Assembly (NCBI GenBank): GCA_017550765.1
Contig: JAFZOC010000284.1
Coordinates: 1 to 11,198 of the forward strand
From: Oscillospiraceae bacterium
GTDB lineage: Bacteria; Bacillota_A; Clostridia; Oscillospirales; Oscillospiraceae
Direction of reading: 5' to 3'
Length of the DNA stretch: 11,198 nucleotides
Under the pieces are notes generated by a model that saw only the letters and a program-made list of their open reading frames with translations, did no database searches and had not been told where the DNA came from. The translations under genes were made by a program, and so were the position numbers. Shown here piece by piece: positions 6,223-11,198 of the stretch. Every line of letters begins with the position of its first letter. The stretch's first letter is position 1.

Positions 6223-7671
6223 CTATCTCCGGGCGGCGAGGACCGCAGCCACGATCTCTCGCTCGTCCATGTGGCGCTTCTCTTTCCCGACTACCTGGTA
6301 GTCCTCGTGTCCTTTGCCGGCAAGCAATATTACATCACCGGGGGCTGCCTTGTCAATAGCCCAGGCGATCGCCTTTTCCCGATCGCAGATCACTTGGATC
6401 TCGGCGCGGCTCTCCCCCATCCCCGTCAGGATCTCGTCGATGATCGCCTGCGGATCCTCGGTCCGGGGGTTGTCGCTGGTCACGACGCAGATATCCGCCA
6501 GTTCTCCGGCGATCCTGCCCATGATGGGCCTCTTGGCGCGGTCTCTGTCACCGCCGCAGCCGAAGAGCACGATGAGCCGGCCCAGGGTCACCGGGCGGAG
6601 GGTCTTGAGCGCTTTCTCCAGTGCGTCCGGCTTGTGGGCATAGTCGATGACCACCGTGTGCTCCCTGTCGCAGGGGACGATCTCCATGCGTCCCTTCACG
6701 CCTTTGGCGCTGCCCATGGCGTCGGCGCAGACATCGAGCGGGATCGACAGCGCCATGCCGATCGCCATGACGCCCAGGGCGTTGTATACCGAGAACTCCC
6801 CCGGGATCGAGAGCCGGGTCTGTGCCTCTTCCCCGTGATACACCGCGGTGAAGCGTACGCCGGAAGCGCTCAGATGGATGTCTTTCGCATAGAGATCCGC
6901 ATTCTCGTCACGGGCGGAATAGGTCTCGCAGGGGCAGGCGGCGCCTTCGCGCATGAAGGGCGTCCAGGCGTCGTCCGCGTTCAGCAGGCCGATCTCGCTC
7001 TGGCTGAAGAGCTTCCGCTTGGCCGCGGCGTAGTCGGCCATGTCTCTGTGGAAATCCAGATGGTCCTGGCTCAGGTTCGTGTACATGGCCACATCGAAGC
7101 GGATACCGGCCACCCGCTCCAGCGTGAGCGAGTGGGAGGAGACTTCCATGACCACATGGGTGCAGCCCGCCTCCGCCATCTGGCGGAACAGGCTATGGAG
7201 CTCATAGCTCTCCGGGGTCGTGTGCTCGGTGTGCAGGAACTCATCGCCGATCCAGTTGCCGTTGGTGCCGATCAGACCGACCTTGGCGTCCAGGCCCAGC
7301 TCCAGCAGGTGCTTGAGCAGATAGGACGAGGTGGTCTTCCCGCTGGTCCCGGTGATGCCGATCACCGTCATCTCGGAGGCGGGGTCGCCGAAGAACGCCC
7401 GGCTCGCCAGCGCCAGCCCCAAACGGCAGTCATCTGTCTGGACATAGGGCGTCCCGTCTTCCGGCGGCGTTTCGCAGAGGACGACAGCGGCGCCTTTCTC
7501 GACCGCTTTCGGGATGTAGCGGTGTCCGTCCGCCTCGAGACCGCGGATCGCCACGAACAGGTCGCCGGGCCGGGTCTTGCGGGAATCATAGCTGATGCCG
7601 CGGATCTCCGTCCCGGGATCTGCGGTCATCCCCAGGATCCTGATGTCCTTTATGATCTCTCTCAGTTCCAT
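6223..7671 (-). CDS. murE: UDP-N-acetylmuramoyl-tripeptide synthetase MurE (meso-diaminopimelate type)
   Basis: MurE is a cytoplasmic ATP-dependent ligase that adds the third stem-peptide residue to UDP-MurNAc-L-Ala-D-Glu. The 482-residue product has the three Mur-ligase domains. The N-terminal UDP-binding domain includes SYDSRKTRPGDLFVAIRG (27-44). The ATPase domain has Walker A GITGTSGKTT (105-114), HTTPESYELH (150-159), EVSSHSL (176-182) and NLSQDHLDFH (199-208). The C-terminal domain has TSDNPRTEDP (398-407) and GKGHEDYQVV near the end. The DNPR tetrad (400-403) is characteristic of meso-DAP-specific enzymes, so the cell wall is predicted to be meso-DAP rather than L-Lys. The ATG at 7669-7671 has GAGGG 6 nt upstream, and that ribosome site overlaps the TGA stop of the preceding PBP gene, only 9 nt away, so the two are probably translationally coupled. 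No other Mur ligase gene is present in the window. Confidence 0.97.
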   Translation of the reverse strand: MELREIIKDIRILGMTADPGTEIRGISYDSRKTRPGDLFVAIRGLEADGHRYIPKAVEKGAAVVLCETPPEDGTPYVQTDDCRLGLALASRAFFGDPASEMTVIGITGTSGKTTSSYLLKHLLELGLDAKVGLIGTNGNWIGDEFLHTEHTTPESYELHSLFRQMAEAGCTHVVMEVSSHSLTLERVAGIRFDVAMYTNLSQDHLDFHRDMADYAAAKRKLFSQSEIGLLNADDAWTPFMREGAACPCETYSARDENADLYAKDIHLSASGVRFTAVYHGEEAQTRLSIPGEFSVYNALGVMAIGMALSIPLDVCADAMGSAKGVKGRMEIVPCDREHTVVIDYAHKPDALEKALKTLRPVTLGRLIVLFGCGGDRDRAKRPIMGRIAGELADICVVTSDNPRTEDPQAIIDEILTGMGESRAEIQVICDREKAIAWAIDKAAPGDVILLAGKGHEDYQVVGKEKRHMDEREIVAAVLAARR

Positions 7672-7680
7672 CTTCGTCCC

Positions 7681-10050
7681 TCAATACTTTCCTAAGATCG
7701 AGCCGTCTGTGCAGACCAGGCTCACTTCGATCACTTCGCCGTGTCGCAGCAGCGTCCCCGGCGCGACGTTCTGTACCCCGATCACTCGGCCGTCTCCCTC
7801 TTCCATCGGGCTCTGGGTCCGCAGGAAGAGGCCCAGACGGGAGAGCGCGTCACGCGCGTCGGCCAGGCTCATCCCGCTCAGATCCGGCGCCGCTTCCAGT
7901 GTCTGCGAGGGCTCCGCCCCCAGGTATACGATGGTCTCGGAGCCGCCGGCGATCCAGCTGCCGGCCCGGGGCAGCTGGGCCGTGACCCTGTCCCCTTCTC
8001 CGATGCTCTTGCAGCGCAGGCCCTGCTCCCGCAGGTGCTCCTGCGCCTCTCCACAGGACATGCCCTCCAGCGCCGGCATCCGGACGGAACTGCTCCCCTC
8101 GCTCTCCGCGGGCGCCACTCCCAGATAGGGCAGGATGTCCGCCAGCATGCGACCCACCACAGGCGCCGCCATCTGGCCGCCGCTTATGTAGATCCCCGAG
8201 CGGTCCGATGGGGTGTCCAGGAAGACCAGCAGCGCGATCTTCGGCGCGTCAGCCGGTGCGAAACCGACGAAGGACACGATGTATTCCTTCTTGCCCGTAC
8301 GGGCCTCCAGGCTCACCTTTTCGCTGGTCCCGGTCTTTCCCCCGATGCGGTAGCCCGCCACGGCGGCGTTGCGTCCGGTCCCCTCTTTGGGGTCGCCGAC
8401 GACTTTCTCCAGGATCTGCCGGACCTTGGCGCTGGTCTCCGGACGGATGACCTGGCGCACCACGGTCGGCTCCCGCTCATAGACCACGCTCCCGTCCGGC
8501 GCGAGCATCTGCCGCACCACGAAGGGCTGCATGAGCCTTCCGCCGTTGACGCAGGCGGACACGGCGGTGATGAGCTGCAGCGGCGTGATGGTGAAGGTCT
8601 GGCCGAAGGAGGCCGCCGCCAGCTGCGACTGGTTCCGCTCCGAGCAGAACACGTTCTCGCTCCACCAGATGCTCCCGCTCTCTCCCGAGAGGTCCACCCC
8701 CGTGGTGGCGCTGAGCTGTTCATCGGGGTCCCCGGTCTTGTTCAGGAAGCCGAAGGCCTCGCAGTAGTCATAAAAACGTGCGGCCCCCACGCGAAGGCCG
8801 ATGTTCACGAAAGCCGCGTTGCAGGAGTGCTGCACGGCCTGGGTCAGATCCTGGGAGCCGTGGCCCCCGTCTTTCCAGCAGCGGATCGGGCTCGTGCGGC
8901 CCTTGACGCTGACGCTGCCTCCGCAGAAGAAATGGCTCGACAGGTCCACCACGCCCTCTTCCAGGGCCATGGCCAGGGTCACGATCTTGAAGGTCGAGCC
9001 CGGCTCATAGGTGTCCGAAAGGGCCTTGTTGCGCCATCGCCGTGCCAGCGCGTCCAGACGGATCTGCTCCGCCTCTTCCGGGCTCTCCGCGGCGTCCACA
9101 GCCGCCTGCTCTTCCTCGCTCAGCGCCAGGAAGTCGTTCAGGTCGTACCCGTCCAGGGAGGCCATGGCCAGGATCGCGCCGGTGTCCACATCCATGCAGA
9201 TCGCGCCGGCTCCGTTCCGGATGTCATAGTCCGCCACCGCCTTCCGCAGATGCTTCTCTACGAGGTACTGGATGGTCGCGTCGATCGTGGTCACGATGTC
9301 ATAGCCGTCCGCGCCCGGGCGGAATTCCTCGTTCCCGGTGAAGAGCAGTTCCGTGCCGAAGGCGTTGGTGGCCCGCACCGTCCTGCCGGCGGTGCCGGTC
9401 AGCGCCTCGTCGTAGCGGGCCTCGATGCCGTCCAGGCCCGTGTTGTCCGTCCCCACGAAGCCGATCACATGACAGGCCAGGGAGGACTCCGGATAGTAGC
9501 GCTTGGTATCGGGCTCCAGACGGACGCCGCGGAGCCCGTAGCGGTCTTTCAGCGCGCGGATCTGATCTGCCTGCTCCCGCTCGACCTTCCGCGCCACGGT
9601 CACATACCAGGAGCCTGTCCGCCCGCTCTTCTCCAGGATCTCGTCATAGCCCAGATCCAGGATCCGGCTCAGCTCCCGGGCGATGAGCTCCCGGTCCTCG
9701 CCGTAGCGCTCGATCTCCGCCGGGCTCAGATAGACGTTGTCCACCGAGGCGCTGATCGCCAGCACGCGGCCTCTGGTATCGTAGATCGTGCCGCGTTCGG
9801 GAGACGTGGGGGCCTCCCGCAGCTGCTGCTCGATCGCCCGCTGCTCGTAGAAGCTGTGGTCCACGATCTGCAGCCGATACAGTCTCGCCAGCAGGACCGT
9901 GAACGCGATCGCGCCGCACACCGCCATCAACAGCAGCGTGCGGCGGAGCATCCGGCGCCCCGGCTCGGGGGCCGGGTCCCTTGAACGGTCGTTCCTCATC
10001 TCGATCACCCGCATCCTTTCCGGAGAAAGCATATTCTGCGGCTGATCCAA
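7681..10050 (-). CDS. spoVD: PASTA-domain class B penicillin-binding protein, SpoVD/FtsI (PBP2) type transpeptidase
   Basis: This membrane-anchored D,D-transpeptidase cross-links septal (or spore cortex) peptidoglycan and partners the SEDS polymerase FtsW. The 789-residue product has a basic N-terminus, one membrane segment at about 38-56, and a dimerisation/pedestal domain that includes RGTIYDTRGRVLA (86-98). The transpeptidase domain has SxxK as STFK (352-355), SxN as SCN (409-411) and KTG (572-574). Two PASTA domains follow at about 657-712 and 720-780. An acidic, Ala/Glu-rich stretch (about 303-340) lies just before the active-site serine. The longest frame begins with TTG at 10048-10050, with GAGGG 4 nt upstream. 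Alternative starts are GTG at 10006-10008 (GGAAAGG 6 nt upstream) and ATGs at 10030-10032, 10012-10014 and 9997-9999; none changes the domains. The gene starts 26 nt after ftsL and ends 9 nt before murE. FtsI (vegetative) and SpoVD (sporulation) roles cannot be separated by sequence. Confidence 0.95.
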   Translation of the reverse strand: MDQPQNMLSPERMRVIEMRNDRSRDPAPEPGRRMLRRTLLLMAVCGAIAFTVLLARLYRLQIVDHSFYEQRAIEQQLREAPTSPERGTIYDTRGRVLAISASVDNVYLSPAEIERYGEDRELIARELSRILDLGYDEILEKSGRTGSWYVTVARKVEREQADQIRALKDRYGLRGVRLEPDTKRYYPESSLACHVIGFVGTDNTGLDGIEARYDEALTGTAGRTVRATNAFGTELLFTGNEEFRPGADGYDIVTTIDATIQYLVEKHLRKAVADYDIRNGAGAICMDVDTGAILAMASLDGYDLNDFLALSEEEQAAVDAAESPEEAEQIRLDALARRWRNKALSDTYEPGSTFKIVTLAMALEEGVVDLSSHFFCGGSVSVKGRTSPIRCWKDGGHGSQDLTQAVQHSCNAAFVNIGLRVGAARFYDYCEAFGFLNKTGDPDEQLSATTGVDLSGESGSIWWSENVFCSERNQSQLAAASFGQTFTITPLQLITAVSACVNGGRLMQPFVVRQMLAPDGSVVYEREPTVVRQVIRPETSAKVRQILEKVVGDPKEGTGRNAAVAGYRIGGKTGTSEKVSLEARTGKKEYIVSFVGFAPADAPKIALLVFLDTPSDRSGIYISGGQMAAPVVGRMLADILPYLGVAPAESEGSSSVRMPALEGMSCGEAQEHLREQGLRCKSIGEGDRVTAQLPRAGSWIAGGSETIVYLGAEPSQTLEAAPDLSGMSLADARDALSRLGLFLRTQSPMEEGDGRVIGVQNVAPGTLLRHGEVIEVSLVCTDGSILGKY

Positions 10051-10076
10051 AGATCCCTCTTCGGGTCTGTTCGTTT

Positions 10077-10361
10077 TTACTCGATCGGCGTCTCTACCAC
10101 CACGATCTGCTCGCCCTGCAGGAACTGCATGCCCAGCTCCTCCCGGGCGTATCTCTCGATCTCTGCCAGGCTCAGGCTGTCCTCACAGCGGGCCCGGAGC
10201 CTCGCGTTCTCCTCCCGGAGCTGCCGGACCTCCTGTTCCCGCTGCGCCGCCCGGTCGTTCCAGGCGGCCGTGCGGATCGCGCACAGCAGCGCCAGGACCG
10301 TCAGCACCGCCGAAAAGCCCAGGCAGACGGACCGGAACAGGATCTCCGCGCTTCTCGACAT
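10077..10361 (-). CDS. ftsL: Cell division protein FtsL (FtsL/DivIC-type small coiled-coil membrane protein)
   Basis: FtsL-type proteins are short bitopic membrane proteins that form the FtsQ-FtsL-FtsB/DivIC complex and help activate the septal FtsW-PBP pair. The 94-residue product has one membrane segment (about 9-29), then a charged coiled coil (about 36-60, rich in R, E, Q with spaced leucines). It ends with LAEIERYAREELGMQFLQGEQIVVVE (65-90, shown here in part as ARxELGM), the C-terminal signature of the FtsL/DivIC group. The start codon is ATG at 10359-10361, 4 nt after the rsmH stop. GGAG-like bases at the end of rsmH lie somewhat far upstream, so reinitiation after rsmH is likely. Sequence alone does not separate FtsL from DivIC/FtsB. 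The position between rsmH and the PBP gene is the standard place of ftsL. Confidence 0.88.
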   Translation of the reverse strand: MSRSAEILFRSVCLGFSAVLTVLALLCAIRTAAWNDRAAQREQEVRQLREENARLRARCEDSLSLAEIERYAREELGMQFLQGEQIVVVETPIE

Positions 10362-10365
10362 CCCA

Positions 10366-11198
10366 TCACACTCTCTCCGCCACGCGCAGCTTCGCGCTGC
10401 GGGCGCGGGGGTTGTTCTCGATCTCCTCCTGGGTCGGAAGGATCGGCTTGCGGCTCACGCTGCGCAGGGTCCGCACGAAGCCGCAGGTGCAGACCGGCGC
10501 TTCCCGGGGACAGGTGCAGCCGTTCTCCCGCCGGGCGATCGCGCTCTTGACGATGCGGTCCTCCAGGGAGTGGAAGCTGATCACGCAGAGCCTGCCGCCC
10601 ACGTTCAGCTTGTCCGGCACGGTGTCCATCATCTGCTGGATCTGTCCCAGTTCGTCGTTCACGGCGATCCGGATCGCCTGGAAACTGCGCTTGGCCGGGT
10701 GCTGCTTCTCCCGCAGCGCCGCGGCCGGCATGGCGGAGCGTATGATCTCCACCAGCTCCAGGGTGCTCTCCACCGGCTTTTTCGCGCGGGCCGCCAGGAT
10801 CGCGGCCACGATACGCCTTGCGTAGCGTTCCTCGCCGTAGTCCCAGAGGATCCGTTCCAGGCGCTCCTGGCTCCAGCCGTTCACCACGTCGTACGCGGTG
10901 AGCGACGCGCTGGTGTCCATGCGCATGTCCAGCGGCGCGTCGTGCATATAGGAGAAGCCGCGTTCCGCCTCGTCCAGCTGCGGGGAAGAGACCCCCAGGT
11001 CGAAGAGCATCCCGTCGGCTCCCTGGATGCCCAGATCGTCCAGGATCCGGGCGGTATCGCTGAAATCGCCGTGGACCAGAGTGGCCCGGTCCGCGAAGGG
11101 GGCCAGGCGCGCGCCTGCCCTCTGGATGGCGGAGGGGTCCCGGTCGATGCCGATGAGGCGTCCCGTGGTGAGCCGGGAGGCGATGGCACAGGAATGCC
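10366..11198 (-). CDS. rsmH: 16S rRNA (cytosine(1402)-N(4))-methyltransferase RsmH (MraW), N-terminus beyond the window
   Basis: RsmH methylates N4 of C1402 in the 16S rRNA decoding centre using S-adenosylmethionine, and is a standard early gene of the dcw cluster. About 277 codons are visible; comparison with the usual length of about 310 suggests that some 35 residues, including most of the first SAM-binding loop, are cut off. The visible part begins in that loop (HSCAIASRL) and continues with GRLIGIDRD and HGDFSD. It then shows DLGVSSPQLDEAERGFSY, LDMRMD, KRSFQAIRIAVNDEL, ISFHSLEDRIVK and the terminal NPRARSAKLRVAERV. A C-x-C...C-x-C pair (GCTCPREAPVCTCG) before the C-terminus is usual in Firmicutes RsmH. 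The frame is open to the right edge; an internal ATG at 11008-11010 is not the true start because conserved sequence precedes it. It ends 4 nt before ftsL. An mraZ gene would be expected just outside the window. Confidence 0.97.
   Translation of the reverse strand, partial: HSCAIASRLTTGRLIGIDRDPSAIQRAGARLAPFADRATLVHGDFSDTARILDDLGIQGADGMLFDLGVSSPQLDEAERGFSYMHDAPLDMRMDTSASLTAYDVVNGWSQERLERILWDYGEERYARRIVAAILAARAKKPVESTLELVEIIRSAMPAAALREKQHPAKRSFQAIRIAVNDELGQIQQMMDTVPDKLNVGGRLCVISFHSLEDRIVKSAIARRENGCTCPREAPVCTCGFVRTLRSVSRKPILPTQEEIENNPRARSAKLRVAERV

Larger units (their letters stand above)
1..11198 (-). other. dcw (division and cell wall) gene cluster, ten co-directional genes
   Basis: Ten consecutive minus-strand genes all belong to peptidoglycan precursor synthesis or the divisome: rsmH, ftsL, spoVD/ftsI, murE, mraY, ftsW, murG, murA, ftsQ, ftsZ. 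Gaps between them are 4, 26, 9, 86, 25, 56 and 99 nt, then a 38-nt overlap (murA/ftsQ), then 142 nt before ftsZ. No clear intrinsic terminator with a U-tract was seen between genes, so rsmH to ftsQ is probably one transcription unit. ftsZ can be read through and also has its own promoter. Compared with the common Firmicutes order, murF (between murE and mraY), murD (between mraY and ftsW), murB/murC and ftsA are absent. Both ends of the cluster lie outside the window. Confidence 0.93.

Noticed and set aside
2984..7695. Other long plus-strand frames (2984-4027, 4156-4974, 5054-6301, 6271-7695)
   Set aside because: Each lies opposite murG, ftsW, mraY or murE, whose products have all family motifs. 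The plus-strand products look like random His/Gln/Arg-rich translations.
7741..9984. 747-codon open frame on the plus strand opposite the SpoVD gene
   Set aside because: It is the complement of a GC-rich gene with GC-biased third positions, which removes stop codons from the opposite strand. The product is low-complexity (His, Arg, Gln, Ala rich) with no recognisable domain, while the minus strand encodes a complete PBP.
1..11198. Defence system, prophage, insertion sequence, CRISPR array or biosynthetic cluster
   Set aside because: All genes are recognised members of the dcw cluster, with no transposase, integrase, terminal repeats or spaced repeat array seen.

Overview
The window is a single-strand block of cell-wall synthesis and division genes, the classical dcw (division and cell wall) cluster. 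All ten genes lie on the minus strand, so transcription runs from the right edge to the left. In transcription order they are rsmH (5' end cut by the window), ftsL, a PASTA-bearing class B penicillin-binding protein of the SpoVD/FtsI type, murE, mraY, ftsW/spoVE, murG, murA, ftsQ/divIB and ftsZ (3' end cut by the window). Almost every base is coding. No RNA gene, mobile element, CRISPR array or plus-strand gene could be supported.

The organism is most likely a high-GC member of the Firmicutes, probably class Clostridia. The arguments are the PASTA-tailed SpoVD-type transpeptidase after a short FtsL, murA (not murB or murC) between murG and ftsQ, no ftsA between ftsQ and ftsZ, and GGAGG-like ribosome sites. 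MurE carries the DNPR motif of meso-diaminopimelate-adding enzymes, so the peptidoglycan is probably the meso-DAP type. Genus or family cannot be fixed from the window alone.

Right part (11198 to 6223): rsmH, ftsL, spoVD and murE are separated by 4, 26 and 9 nt and look translationally coupled. They supply a 16S rRNA methyltransferase, two septal membrane proteins and the third Mur ligase. Middle part (6136 to 2744): mraY, ftsW and murG make lipid I, polymerise lipid II and convert lipid I to lipid II. Left part (2644 to 1): murA starts the UDP-MurNAc-pentapeptide pathway and overlaps ftsQ by 38 nt. An AT-rich 142-nt gap with a good sigma-A-type promoter then precedes ftsZ.

The cluster is reduced: murF, murD, murC, murB and ftsA are not at their usual places inside it. 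I found no undescribed system. The points most worth a second look are an 18-bp interrupted hairpin that ends 2 nt before the murA start codon and carries two inverted DnaA-box-like 9-mers, an unusual cysteine cluster in MurA, the missing ligase genes, and the private promoter and leader of ftsZ.
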